This document shows positions 46,067 through 54,770 of a stretch of 64,000 nt of DNA, in pieces. The notes below the pieces were generated by a model that saw only the letters and a program-made list of their open reading frames with translations, was not told where the DNA came from and ran no database searches. The stretch is from positions 1-64,000 of the forward strand of contig NZ_AUGC01000011.1 in assembly GCF_000426825.1 (NCBI RefSeq), given 5' to 3'. This DNA is from Thermonema rossianum DSM 10300. GTDB taxonomy: Bacteria; Bacteroidota; Bacteroidia; Cytophagales; Thermonemataceae. The position numbers and the translations under genes are program-made. Numbering within the stretch: the stretch's first letter is position 1; the number at the start of each line of letters is the position of its first letter.

Positions 46067-46990
46067 TTACCTTTGTCCTGCAAGCAGGTAAAGCACAGCC
46101 ATGCGCACGGCTACGCCATTTTCCACTTGGTCTAAAATGATGGAATGGTGCGAGTCGGCGGCATCGCTGCTTAGTTCCACGCCCCTGTTGATGGGACCGG
46201 GGTGCATCAATACAATGGGGCGATCGAGGGCGTCGAGCATGGCTTTGTTGATGCCGAAGTAAAGACTGTACTCTCTTAACGAAGGAAAATATTTGATTTG
46301 TTGCCGTTCCAGCTGAATACGCAGCACATTGGCCACATCGCACCAAGCCAGTGCCCGGCGTACGTCGTAAGTGATTTGTACGCCCAGTTGTCCTACATAT
46401 TTGGGAAGAAGCGTAGGCGGTGAGCAAAGCATCACTTCGGCGCCCATCTTTTTAAGTAAAAATATGTTGGACAAGGCTACACGCGAGTGCAATATGTCAC
46501 CAATGATTGCCACGCGTTTGCCGCCCAAGTCCCCCAGCTTTTCACGCATAGAGTAGGCATCCAACAGTGCCTGTGTGGGGTGTTCGTGAGTGCCGTCGCC
46601 TGCATTGATGACATTGGCTTGAATGTGTTTGGCTAAAAAATGAGGGGCACCGGGACTTGAGTGGCGCATCACCACCATATCTACCTTCATGGCCAGTATG
46701 TTTTGCACCGTATCGAGCAGCGTTTCCCCTTTTTTAACAGAGGAAGAGCTTGCCGAAAAGTTGACTACGTCGGCAGACAGGCGTTTTTCAGCCAGCTCGA
46801 AAGACAGGCGGGTGCGGGTTGAATTTTCAAAAAACACATTGGCAATGGTGATGTCGCGCAAAGAGGGCACTTTTTTAATAGGGCGCTGCAGCACTTCTTT
46901 GAACTGGTCAGCAGTAGAAAAGATGAGCTCTATATCTTTTACACTCAATTCTTTGATGCCCAACAGGTGGCGTACGCTAAGGCTCGACAT
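46067..46990 (-). CDS. pyrB: Aspartate carbamoyltransferase catalytic subunit
   Basis: About 307 aa. It joins carbamoyl phosphate and aspartate, the committed step of pyrimidine synthesis. FFENSTRTRLSFELAEKRL is the carbamoyl-phosphate motif and GDGTHEHPTQALLDAYS the aspartate-loop region; MHPGPINRGVELS is near the end. Start at 46990 (MSSLSVRHLLG); the longer frame enters pyrR. It follows pyrR by 10 bases. Confidence 0.97.
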   Translation of the reverse strand: MSSLSVRHLLGIKELSVKDIELIFSTADQFKEVLQRPIKKVPSLRDITIANVFFENSTRTRLSFELAEKRLSADVVNFSASSSSVKKGETLLDTVQNILAMKVDMVVMRHSSPGAPHFLAKHIQANVINAGDGTHEHPTQALLDAYSMREKLGDLGGKRVAIIGDILHSRVALSNIFLLKKMGAEVMLCSPPTLLPKYVGQLGVQITYDVRRALAWCDVANVLRIQLERQQIKYFPSLREYSLYFGINKAMLDALDRPIVLMHPGPINRGVELSSDAADSHHSIILDQVENGVAVRMAVLYLLAGQR

Positions 46991-47000
46991 AGTTATATGC

Positions 47001-47549
47001 TTATTTTTCGTCTTGTGAAACCAGTTGTATGCTATCGGAGGCAAAGCCTTGTTCGCAGAGTTGCACCACAATGCGTTCGGCAGGTAAAATACTGACTCGA
47101 CGCCCTACGTAGTCGGCTTGTATGGGTAAGTCGCGGCTATATTTTCTGTCAACAAGCACCAGCAGTTCTACTTTTTGCGGACGCCCAAAGGCTATCATGG
47201 CATCGAGGGCGGCACGCACGGTGCGCCCGGTATAAAGGACGTCATCGATGAGCACTACTTTCTTATCTTCAATGATAAAATCAATGTGTGTGCGGTTGGC
47301 TTGTATGGGTTGGGTGCGGCGCCGGAAGTCGTCGCGGAAGAAGGTGATATCCAAAAAACCGAGAGGTATATTTTTGCCCGTAATGTCTTGCAAGCGGCAA
47401 TGGAGGCGCCGGGCCAAGAAGGAGCCCCGGGGTTGAATGCCTATCAAAACGGTGTCTTCAAAAGTATCGTGGTTTTCAATCAGTTGCCGGCATAGGCGCT
47501 CAATGGTAATGGACAACTGGGGGCTGTCGAAGAGTTGTTTTTTGGACAT
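47001..47549 (-). CDS. pyrR: Bifunctional pyrimidine regulator / uracil phosphoribosyltransferase PyrR
   Basis: 182 aa. The PRPP-binding motif VVLIDDVLYTGRTVRAALDA is intact, and DITFFRDDF matches PyrR. In many bacteria it binds pyr mRNA to cause attenuation. There are only 39 bases upstream and no obvious attenuator, so it may act here mainly as a UPRT. Paired with pyrB. Confidence 0.94.
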   Translation of the reverse strand: MSKKQLFDSPQLSITIERLCRQLIENHDTFEDTVLIGIQPRGSFLARRLHCRLQDITGKNIPLGFLDITFFRDDFRRRTQPIQANRTHIDFIIEDKKVVLIDDVLYTGRTVRAALDAMIAFGRPQKVELLVLVDRKYSRDLPIQADYVGRRVSILPAERIVVQLCEQGFASDSIQLVSQDEK

Positions 47550-47588
47550 AATGAAGCCGGTTTTCGGCTGTAAAGTTAAACAAGAATT

Positions 47589-49166
47589 TTAATTTGCTTC
47601 ATCCTGTGGGGGTGGGGGCACTACTTTTAACTTCATCAAATAAAAAGTGGGGCGGTCGCTGAACTGAAGGGGTTCCTGGTAGGGGAACCATAGAAGGAAA
47701 TAATCGTCGTACCAAAAGAAAGCATCGGCATCTTGCGGGCGTATCTTTTGCCCCTCTTCCGCAGCATAGGTTTTACGATAAGGTACACGTTTTTCTTCGA
47801 ATACAAGGCTGTCGCCTTCCATCACTTTTACATGAATGCCGCTTTTGTGGGGGTGCAGCAAGGCAAAGCCTTTGCCGGCAGGCACAAAACGCACCATGGG
47901 TTTGAGCTGTGTGCTGCGCGAATACTCGCTATCCAATTCCATGGTGTAGTCGTCCACATATTGCCCTTCATGATTGAAAACGAAGAGGTGGGCATGCAAG
48001 TAATCGTAGATGCTAAGCACGGAGCGCCCGCGCATGGCTATGTTCAGATTGTTGTTGTTGCTTGTTCTATAATTGAGACGATAGACTTCGCCAAGTAAGT
48101 AGATGTGTTGCTGCCCTGCAATGGGCTGCTGCAACAGCATTTTATGTTGTTTGGGGTTGTCTTTTCGTTTTTGGTTTTGTTGTCTGCGCTCTGCTTTTTC
48201 CGATAGCTTTTCTTGGCGCCTGTCGGGCAAATAATCGTAGAAGTGTCTGAAATCGACAAAGGGCATATATTGCAAGCGGGGGGGGACGTTCTTACGGATG
48301 AGACCGAAAGCCAACCCTTCGGCGTCATCGTCGCAGCGGAAAGCATAGCTGCCTGCCATGAAAAGCCCTTTGCCGGGCAGGGCAAGCAGGCGCACGTGGT
48401 CGAAGGTGCGTTCTTGAAAGCGCGGGATGGATAACTCGCTGACCATCTCGCCATTGCTCAAAAATTCGCGCAACAGCAGGTAGCAGTCTTTGGTTTTGGC
48501 ATACTGAAACGCAATGTAAGCCTTAAACTCTTGTGGAGCGATGGTATAACTTACCGGCTCCAGCCATTTTTCGTATATCTTAGGTATGGCTTTTACCGAG
48601 GCATCGAAAAAGCTGAAGTCGTAACCTATCAAATGGCGCTTGTAGTAGCCGAGCAGAAAGGCGTTTTTCCCGCATACCAAGAACTCATCTACGTCCAGCG
48701 GAGTGGGCAGTGTGGTGCTTAGCCATTGCAACTCGCCGTTGTCGAGCTGTACACTGAGCACACCATATTCGCGGAAGTTGCGCCGGAACAGCAAATGAAA
48801 GTATTCTTCACCTTCCAGAAAAACATGCTGCAATTCCCAAGACAGGCGCAAGGCGTAGGTAGTATCCCAGCGGGGTCGCAGCTCTTCGTCGAGCAACTCA
48901 AAAAAATAACCTTGAGTGGAGCCGCTTAAATTTTTTTGAGGTGAAAAAAGGGTGCCGTAGAGCAGCACCGCCCGCTTTTTTTGCAAAGGAATCACGCGGA
49001 ACTCTTTGTTTTCGCGCTTCTTTTCCCTGTATTGATAGCGGGCAAGCTCTTGAAACTGCCCATAGGCAACCGGCGTGCCGGAACACAGGCACACGAAAAG
49101 ACTAAGCATCCACAGGCAGTAGCTCTTTCTTTTGCATTTGCCGGCAAATCTGTTCCACAATGTCAT
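47589..49166 (-). CDS. Secreted hypothetical protein
   Basis: About 525 aa. The N-terminal WNRFAGKCKRKSYCLWMLSLFVCLCSGTPVAYGQ looks like a long signal peptide cut near YGQ. The rest is beta-rich with repeated short segments (YIAFQYAKTKDCYLLLREF, RLLALPGKGLFMAGSYAF) that suggest a beta-propeller-like scaffold, and a charged insert of Lys/Gln/Glu near residue 330. Not recognised. The ATG at 49166 overlaps coaBC by 65 bases; 49109 would shorten the overlap but lose the charged leader. It takes the place where Bacteroidota often carry a DUF4835 gene. Confidence 0.72.
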   Translation of the reverse strand: MTLWNRFAGKCKRKSYCLWMLSLFVCLCSGTPVAYGQFQELARYQYREKKRENKEFRVIPLQKKRAVLLYGTLFSPQKNLSGSTQGYFFELLDEELRPRWDTTYALRLSWELQHVFLEGEEYFHLLFRRNFREYGVLSVQLDNGELQWLSTTLPTPLDVDEFLVCGKNAFLLGYYKRHLIGYDFSFFDASVKAIPKIYEKWLEPVSYTIAPQEFKAYIAFQYAKTKDCYLLLREFLSNGEMVSELSIPRFQERTFDHVRLLALPGKGLFMAGSYAFRCDDDAEGLAFGLIRKNVPPRLQYMPFVDFRHFYDYLPDRRQEKLSEKAERRQQNQKRKDNPKQHKMLLQQPIAGQQHIYLLGEVYRLNYRTSNNNNLNIAMRGRSVLSIYDYLHAHLFVFNHEGQYVDDYTMELDSEYSRSTQLKPMVRFVPAGKGFALLHPHKSGIHVKVMEGDSLVFEEKRVPYRKTYAAEEGQKIRPQDADAFFWYDDYFLLWFPYQEPLQFSDRPTFYLMKLKVVPPPPQDEAN

Positions 49167-50331
49167 AAGCAATTTCTTTTTTTGATTTCAGGCCCGAGCG
49201 GTAGCTTTCCTTGTCGGCCGTGAGTATGGTGATGCTGTTGGTGTCGTGCCCAAAGCCGGCGCCTTCATCGTTCAGTGAATTCAGCACGATGAAATCGAAG
49301 TTTTTCTTCCGTAGTTTTTCCCGGGCGTTGGCTTCTTCGTTTTCGGTTTCCAAAGCAAAACCTACCATGAACTGATAAGGTTTTTTGTGTTGCCCCAGTG
49401 TGGCTGCAATGTCGGGATTCTTCACCAGTTCTATTTGCATGCTGTCGCTTTTCTTTTTGATTTTCTGAGTGGCCGCTTCTTTGGGGCGGTAGTCAGCCAC
49501 GGCAGCTGCCAATACGGCTATGTCGGCTTCGCGGAAGGCATCCAGTGCCACTTCCAGCATCTCGCGGGCGCTGGTTACTTTGAACAGCTCTATGTTGGGG
49601 TGCTTGGGAGGAGCAATGGCGGTGGGTCCGCTGACCAATACCACTTCGGCACCATACTGTGCCAGCGCTTCGGCAATGGCATAGCCCATTTTGCCGGTAG
49701 AGTGATTGCCAATGAAACGCACGGGGTCGATGGCTTCGTAGGTAGGACCGGCCGTTACAATCGCTTTTTTGCCTTTGAGCTTTTGTCTGTGCGCGAAATA
49801 GTCGTACAGATGACGTACGATATGTTCGGGTTCTGCCATACGCCCTTCGCCTACCAAACCACTTGCCAGCTCGCCGTGTTCGGCGGGTATGATGTGGTGC
49901 CCGTCGGCGGTGAGTTGTTGCAGGTTGCGCTGGGTGGCCGGGTGCAAATACATGTCTCTGTCCATGGCAGGTGCAAAAAACACCGGGCACTTGGCTGAAA
50001 GAAAAGTGGCCGTGAGCAAATTGTCGCACAGCCCTTGGGCACACTTGGCCAGGGTGTGGGCAGTGGCGGGGGCTATGAGCAGCACGTCTGCCCATAAGCC
50101 CAAATCCACGTGGTTATGCCACTCACCGGTCCGGGCGTCATACAAGTCGCTATATACAGGGTGTTTCGACAGGGTGGCTAAAGTCAATGGCGTGATAAAT
50201 CCTTTGGCAGCTTCGGTCATGATGACACGCACCTGTGCCCCTTCTTTAATCAACAGACGGCAAAGCAAGGCACTTTTGTAAGCAGCGATGCCGCCGGTGA
50301 TTCCCAGCAGTATTTTTTTGTCTTTCAGCAT
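49102..50331 (-). CDS. coaBC: Bifunctional phosphopantothenoylcysteine decarboxylase / phosphopantothenate-cysteine ligase
   Basis: About 409 aa. The N-terminal flavoprotein half (GITGGIAAYKSALLCRLL, APAMDRDMYLHP, CDNLLTATFLS) decarboxylates PPC. The C-terminal half (TAGPTYEAIDPVRFIGNHSTGKMGYAIAEAL, KKPYQFMVGFALETEN) ligates cysteine to phosphopantothenate. Two steps of coenzyme A synthesis. Start at 50331 (MLKDKKILLG) fits the family; the longer frame crosses the rpoZ terminator. Confidence 0.96.
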   Translation of the reverse strand: MLKDKKILLGITGGIAAYKSALLCRLLIKEGAQVRVIMTEAAKGFITPLTLATLSKHPVYSDLYDARTGEWHNHVDLGLWADVLLIAPATAHTLAKCAQGLCDNLLTATFLSAKCPVFFAPAMDRDMYLHPATQRNLQQLTADGHHIIPAEHGELASGLVGEGRMAEPEHIVRHLYDYFAHRQKLKGKKAIVTAGPTYEAIDPVRFIGNHSTGKMGYAIAEALAQYGAEVVLVSGPTAIAPPKHPNIELFKVTSAREMLEVALDAFREADIAVLAAAVADYRPKEAATQKIKKKSDSMQIELVKNPDIAATLGQHKKPYQFMVGFALETENEEANAREKLRKKNFDFIVLNSLNDEGAGFGHDTNSITILTADKESYRSGLKSKKEIAYDIVEQICRQMQKKELLPVDA

Positions 50332-50497
50332 AATAACTAATCGTTTCAGCTTGGGTTTTGAGCTACATGACTTTACCGGCAGACTTCCATAAAGCTGCCT
50401 TCGATTTTTATCAAAAATACAAAAAGCAACAAAATACTTAAACGCCAAGGCCCTTGCTTTGCTCATTGAAAGGCATGAAAGAGACGGAAAAACAAAA

Positions 50498-50526
50498 TCC
50501 CCACTGCTTTCCGGAAGCAATGGGGA
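50498..50526 (-). terminator. Terminator after rpoZ
   Basis: A near-perfect 12-bp stem (TCCCCATTGCTT/AAGCAGTGGGGA, one G-T pair) is followed on the minus strand by TTTTGTTTTT. It partly separates rpoZ from coaBC. Confidence 0.7.
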
Positions 50527-50552
50527 TGCGGCAACAGATGATGCGCGAGTTA

Positions 50553-50888
50553 TTAGAGCTGTTCGGCATCGCCTTTTTCTTCTTCTCTAAGGCGCCACAT
50601 GAGTTTGTCTTGTAAAAACTCTTCTATGGCTATTGCCGTTGGCTTGGGCAGACGCTCGTAATATTTTGAAATTTCGATTTGCTCTTTGTTTTCGAATACC
50701 TCTTCCAAATTGTCATGCGGCATGCTGAAATCGCGCAGTTTTTCGTGCAATTCTTCCTTGAGCTGTTGCGAAATCTGGTTGGCACGCTGTGCAATGATAT
50801 GTACCGACTCGTAGATATTGCCGGTTTTGGCTGCAATCTGGTTGGTGTCGCGTGTGACAATAGAAATCGGTGCTTGTATCTTTTTCAT
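50553..50888 (-). CDS. rpoZ: DNA-directed RNA polymerase subunit omega
   Basis: 111 aa. Bacteroidota-type omega: the conserved TGNIYESVHIIAQRANQIS near residue 22 and an acidic C-terminus. It helps assemble RNA polymerase. It sits directly after bamD, an order conserved in the phylum. Confidence 0.88.
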   Translation of the reverse strand: MKKIQAPISIVTRDTNQIAAKTGNIYESVHIIAQRANQISQQLKEELHEKLRDFSMPHDNLEEVFENKEQIEISKYYERLPKPTAIAIEEFLQDKLMWRLREEEKGDAEQL

Positions 50889-50922
50889 AGGATTTGGGTT
50901 TTCAGCAAGTTTTTTACTTAAC

Positions 50923-51792
50923 TTAAAATGAAGGCTGGGCTTTATCTTCTTCCTCTTCTTTTTTCGGCTTCTGCAGTTTTTCCAGTTCTTTCATTTGCTC
51001 TTGAGCAGTGCGCAAGCCTTCCACTGCTTTTTCGTAGATGTTGCTGGCTTTTGACAACCACTCGCTTTCCGGATAGCGTTCGGCAAACTCTTCATAATAG
51101 TTGATAGCCTCTTGATAACGCTCTGCCTGTTTGTTTAGAATACTGTTCTTGGCAAACAGATAAGCACTTTGCAAGCGCTTGTAGAAAGCCTCTTCACGGT
51201 AATCAGAGTCAGGATATTTTTCTATGAAGTTTGAAAGTGTGATGACCGCCGCTTGGTAAAGGTCACGTTTGTAGTATTGGTTGGCCAAATCATAGGCTTT
51301 GATTTCCAGCTTGCTGCGCAACTCTTTGATGAGCCGGTTACACTCTTCGGTGCGGCTGCTGGTGGGGTAAGCGTTCAAATAAGATTGAAAGGCCGTAATG
51401 GCTTTTTCCGTATCGGTTTGGTCCAGATTGGGTTCAGGTGAGTTCTTGTACAGCGAATAGGCATACATATACATAGCCTCTTCAGCTTTGGGGCTTCGCC
51501 CGAAGGTCTGGTAGAAACGCTTAAAGTAAAAGGCAGAAAGGGTATAATCTTTTTGATAGTAATAACAATAAGCCAAGGTGAGCTGTGCTTCTTCTGCCTG
51601 AGTTGTCCCGCGTAGAATAGGAATGATTTCTTCCAAAAGCAGGCTGGCTTTGTAGTAGTCTTTGTCTTCGTAAAACTCCATGGCGCCCGCATATTTTTCT
51701 TGCACGTCGTTGCTACGTTGCAGGCGGGTAAACTTACTACAGGCACTCAACAGCAAGGCAAATGTGAGAAGCAGTAGATGTGTGCGCGTCAT
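50923..51792 (-). CDS. bamD: Outer membrane assembly lipoprotein BamD
   Basis: About 289 aa. The lipoprotein signal has a proper lipobox (LLLSAC at residues 14-19). TPR-like repeats follow (YYKASLLLEEIIPILRGT, AYDLANQYYKRDLYQAA, YQEAINYYEEFAERYP). It is a component of the beta-barrel assembly complex on the inner face of the outer membrane. Start at 51792 (MTRTHLLLL). The C-terminus is charged (KKEEEEDKAQPSF). Confidence 0.92.
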   Translation of the reverse strand: MTRTHLLLLTFALLLSACSKFTRLQRSNDVQEKYAGAMEFYEDKDYYKASLLLEEIIPILRGTTQAEEAQLTLAYCYYYQKDYTLSAFYFKRFYQTFGRSPKAEEAMYMYAYSLYKNSPEPNLDQTDTEKAITAFQSYLNAYPTSSRTEECNRLIKELRSKLEIKAYDLANQYYKRDLYQAAVITLSNFIEKYPDSDYREEAFYKRLQSAYLFAKNSILNKQAERYQEAINYYEEFAERYPESEWLSKASNIYEKAVEGLRTAQEQMKELEKLQKPKKEEEEDKAQPSF

Positions 51793-51842
51793 AAATGGTA
51801 AATATCTGTGAACTATTGCAATGCGCAAAGGTAGGGAAAAAA

Positions 51843-52319
51843 TCAATGTTTTACAATTAGTTTGCGCGTGGCTATCACACGGTCATCCATCCACAGAGAG
51901 TAAAAATAAATGCCTGACACCATCTCGTTCAGGTGGATGCGTATTTGCCGGCTGTCGGGATCCAAGGGATACATGCGCGACTGCGCCCCCAGCACGTCGC
52001 TGATGCCAATGAAATAACGGTGGGTGCGGTCTTGAATTTGATAATTGAAAAACACGTACTCGGAAGCAGGATTGGGATAAGCCAATGAAATGCTGATTTG
52101 TGGCAGATTAACTAAAAACTCTTCCGGTTCTTCGCCGGTTTTTTTGTCCGTTGCATTGGGGTTGTCCTTGTCGTTCATTGGAACGGCTACTGCTGCATGG
52201 GCAGTGCGCTTGTACACCGATGCCACATAATCTTGCATCGGCCGTTTGGCAATGCCACTGAGCAGCCCTACAACGAGCAGCCCCAAAAAGAACGATATGA
52301 CGGAGTATGAGTGTTTCAT
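51843..52319 (-). CDS. Short protein consisting mainly of a T9SS C-terminal sorting domain
   Basis: 158 aa. A membrane-like N-terminus (SVISFFLGLLVVGLLSGIA) precedes a charged linker and then a type A sorting domain over the last 75 residues: ISLAYPNPASEYVFFNYQI, SDVLGAQ, and the terminal SGIYFYSLWMDDRVIATRKLIVKH. That domain normally targets cargo through the type IX system to the cell surface. Here there is almost no cargo domain between leader and tail. It lies 50 bases upstream of bamD. Confidence 0.8.
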   Translation of the reverse strand: MKHSYSVISFFLGLLVVGLLSGIAKRPMQDYVASVYKRTAHAAVAVPMNDKDNPNATDKKTGEEPEEFLVNLPQISISLAYPNPASEYVFFNYQIQDRTHRYFIGISDVLGAQSRMYPLDPDSRQIRIHLNEMVSGIYFYSLWMDDRVIATRKLIVKH

Positions 52320-52520
52320 GAATATGACTTAACCTTCTGCGTTTATTTTGTTCACTTTTATAACAAAAGTTAGCGATATTTTATTGCAATTGCACTATAC
52401 AAAGATACGTATAAGTTTGCATTCTGTTCGAAAGTTTACAGAAAAATAATCTGCCGTTTTTTGCTTTTCATTCAATTAGATGCATCAAGGAGGGAAAAGG
52501 TTGCATGGCAGGGTGAATTT

Positions 52521-52564
52521 TTTTTAAAAAAAAGCTGCTTCGCCCTGTCATCGAGCAAAGCAGC
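52521..52564 (-). terminator. Terminator after the CnoX-like gene
   Basis: GCTGCTT and AAGCAGC (52534-52540, 52558-52564) form the stem; on the minus strand eight T follow directly. Confidence 0.75.
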
Positions 52565-52588
52565 ACTATATTAAAACAGACAGTGCCT

Positions 52589-53377
52589 TTAGTACAAAGC
52601 CATATCGAAGCGGCGGCGGTATTGTTTGACCAATGGATGGCTTTCGCCCAAGAGCTGAAAAAGCGCAATGGTTGCGCGGCGGGGCAACTCGTCTTGAAAG
52701 CGTTTGTCCAGCATGACCGCTTGAATCAGGTGTTCGATGGTTTGTGCCAAGTTGCCGCTGTGCCATGACTGTTGCGCCTGTTCAATGGCGGTTTGAGCGG
52801 CACCTTCGGCTTGGCAGTCAAGGAATTCGGCGAGGGTAAGCAACTGCTGTTTGCGCTCAATCCACAACATCTCTTGTGGATGGGCTTCCTGCAATAGTTG
52901 TTGCGCTTCTTGAGCTTTGTCTTGGCGTAAAAGCAAAAGCGCCTGCAGGAGCTTTACTTCTTCTTTGTCGCCGTGTTGCCGGTAAAGAGCTTCTATGCTT
53001 TCTGCTATTTCGGCGGGGGCTACCTCAAGTAATTGCACAAATAATGCTTCTATGCGTTCGCGCAGCGGATCGGGCAAGTGTTTGGCCAACCACTGTTTGA
53101 GTTGAAACTCCGGCATGGCACCCGTGAATTCGGCTATTACCTCGCCACGATGAAACAGCTTTACGGCCGGAATGCCTCGAATATGGTATTGGGCGGCTAT
53201 TTCCGGCTCTTCATCGGTATTGACTTTGACCAACGCCCATTGCCCTTGTGCTTCGGCTGCCAGCTTTTCAAGCACCGGTGCCAGAAACTGGCAAGGACCA
53301 CACCATGGCGCCCAAAAATCAACCAATACCGGTACTTCGTGGCTGCGCGCAATGACTTCTTTTGCAAAGTCCATCAT
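52589..53377 (-). CDS. Thioredoxin-TPR protein, CnoX/YbbN-like
   Basis: About 262 aa. An N-terminal thioredoxin domain with intact WCGPC (FWAPWCGPCQFLAPVLEKL near residue 22) and RGIPAVKLF cis-Pro loop, followed by a C-terminal TPR-like helical domain. YbbN/CnoX proteins protect folding clients under oxidative stress. A full Shine-Dalgarno (AAAGGAGGAAAGC) ends directly before the tandem ATGs at 53377 and 53374, which is rare in this window. Confidence 0.88.
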   Translation of the reverse strand: MMDFAKEVIARSHEVPVLVDFWAPWCGPCQFLAPVLEKLAAEAQGQWALVKVNTDEEPEIAAQYHIRGIPAVKLFHRGEVIAEFTGAMPEFQLKQWLAKHLPDPLRERIEALFVQLLEVAPAEIAESIEALYRQHGDKEEVKLLQALLLLRQDKAQEAQQLLQEAHPQEMLWIERKQQLLTLAEFLDCQAEGAAQTAIEQAQQSWHSGNLAQTIEHLIQAVMLDKRFQDELPRRATIALFQLLGESHPLVKQYRRRFDMALY

Positions 53378-53455
53378 GCTTTCCTCCTTTTTTTGTATGA
53401 TGTTTCTTTCATTCGATGCAACAAAAGAAGTCTGCAAATCATTCCAAGGCAGGGG

Positions 53456-53983
53456 TTACTTCTTTTTTTCGAAATCTTTGTACAAAAGGCTGGGTTGCAC
53501 GTCACGGTTATTCTGGTATTTACCACTGCGGTAACGCTCGTAGTCGCCTTCTATGGTGTGATAATAGATTTGGCAAATTTCTACGCCTGCATAGATGCGT
53601 ATGGGCTGCACACAGAATATCTCGAGTGTCCAATAGCCGGCAAAGCCCACGTCGCCAAAGCCGGCAGTCACGTGGACGAAGAGTCCCAAGCGCCCCACCG
53701 ATGAGCGCCCTTCGAGCATAGGCACCAGCCCTTCGGTGGCGGTGTATTCCATAGTGCGCCCCAAATACAGCTTGTTGGGTTCGAGCACCAAGCCCTCTTC
53801 CGGAATGCGGATGCGCTCATAGGCATTGGGCTTTTTCATATCCAGTACGGGGTCGCTATATACCAGCAACTCATCGTGCAGACGCAAGTTGTAGCTGTTG
53901 GGGTTCAGTTGCTCGGGGTTGAATGGCTCGATGATGATGTCTTTGCCAATGCGGCGTGCAATCTCTTTACCTGAAAGTATCAT
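53456..53983 (-). CDS. dcd: dCTP deaminase
   Basis: 175 aa. It deaminates dCTP to dUTP. The catalytic Arg/Ser region is VPMLEGRSSVGRLGLFVHVTAGFGDVGFAGYWTLE. Start at 53983 (MILSGKEIARRI), where the ATG gives family length. It is divergent from the SRPBCC gene, 106 bases away. Confidence 0.94.
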   Translation of the reverse strand: MILSGKEIARRIGKDIIIEPFNPEQLNPNSYNLRLHDELLVYSDPVLDMKKPNAYERIRIPEEGLVLEPNKLYLGRTMEYTATEGLVPMLEGRSSVGRLGLFVHVTAGFGDVGFAGYWTLEIFCVQPIRIYAGVEICQIYYHTIEGDYERYRSGKYQNNRDVQPSLLYKDFEKKK

Positions 53984-54089
53984 AGGGCAGTTGCCTGTTT
54001 GTGCAGATGATGAACGTTGCCGCAAAGCTACAAAAAACAAAAAGGTATTACATCGGGTTGAAGCATAGAATTTAAAAGCAAATAAAAGC

Positions 54090-54596
54090 ATGAAAGTGTA
54101 TCAGTTAAAACGAGAGCAGTATTTGCCCATCACTCTTGCCGAAGCATGGGATTTTTTCTCTTCGCCCCGCAATTTAAAAGACATTACACCGCCGGATATG
54201 GGATTCGATATTGTACTTATCGAAGAAAGCAAAGCCATGTATCCGGGCATGATTGTTGGCTATGTGGTGCGCCCGTTGTGGGGCATCCCCATGCGCTGGC
54301 TCACTGAAATTACGCATGTGCAGGCACCTCATTATTTCGTAGATGAGCAGCGCTTTGGTCCTTATGCGCTGTGGCACCATCAGCATTGGTTCGAAGAAGT
54401 GGAAGGGGGCGTTAAGATGACAGACTTGGTGCATTATGCTCTGCCAATGGGTGTGCTGGGACGCCTGGCACATGCTTTGTTCGTAAGGAAACGCCTCGAG
54501 CAAATCTTCGACTACCGTTTTCGCACTTTGGAACGCCGCTTCGGCAGCTGGCAGGCGCAAAATGAACTAAAACAAAAAAGCAGCCTCTCTGCATGA
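54090..54596 (+). CDS. SRPBCC (START-like) ligand-binding protein
   Basis: 168 aa. A helix-grip fold: VYQLKREQYLPITLAEAWDFFSSPRNLKDITPPDMGF at the start is typical of SRPBCC proteins sometimes annotated as cell-division inhibitors, and FGPYALWHHQHWFEEVEGGVKMTD is the second half. It binds a hydrophobic ligand of unknown identity. The stop codon lies inside the following terminator hairpin. Confidence 0.85.
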   Translation: MKVYQLKREQYLPITLAEAWDFFSSPRNLKDITPPDMGFDIVLIEESKAMYPGMIVGYVVRPLWGIPMRWLTEITHVQAPHYFVDEQRFGPYALWHHQHWFEEVEGGVKMTDLVHYALPMGVLGRLAHALFVRKRLEQIFDYRFRTLERRFGSWQAQNELKQKSSLSA

Positions 54597-54612
54597 GGCT
54601 GCTTCCTTTCTG
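54579..54612 (+). terminator. Terminator at the end of the SRPBCC gene
   Basis: AGCAGCCTC and GAGGCTGCT form a 9-bp stem followed by TCCTTTCTG. The SRPBCC stop codon sits in the 3' arm. Confidence 0.7.
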
Positions 54613-54617
54613 TTTGG

Positions 54618-54691
54618 TAGCGAGGGGGGGACTTGAACCCCCGACCTCCGGGTTATGAATCCGACGCTCTAACCAGCTGAGCTACCTCGCC
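54618..54691 (-). tRNA. tRNA-Met (anticodon CAT)
   Basis: On the minus strand the acceptor arms GGCGAGG and CCTCGCT pair (one G-T), the anticodon stem CCGGG/TCGGA region closes loop TTCATAA giving CAT, and the T arm holds GGGGGTTCAAGTCCCCC. CCA is encoded at 54615-54617. Elongator Met is the likely identity; an Ile (lysidine-CAT) tRNA cannot be ruled out. Confidence 0.9.
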
Positions 54692-54770
54692 ATTTGGTGT
54701 TGCAAAAGTAGGGCTTATTTTCCTTTTGTGCAAGAAAAAAATCTACTTTTTTACACCGCCTTTGTTCTCT

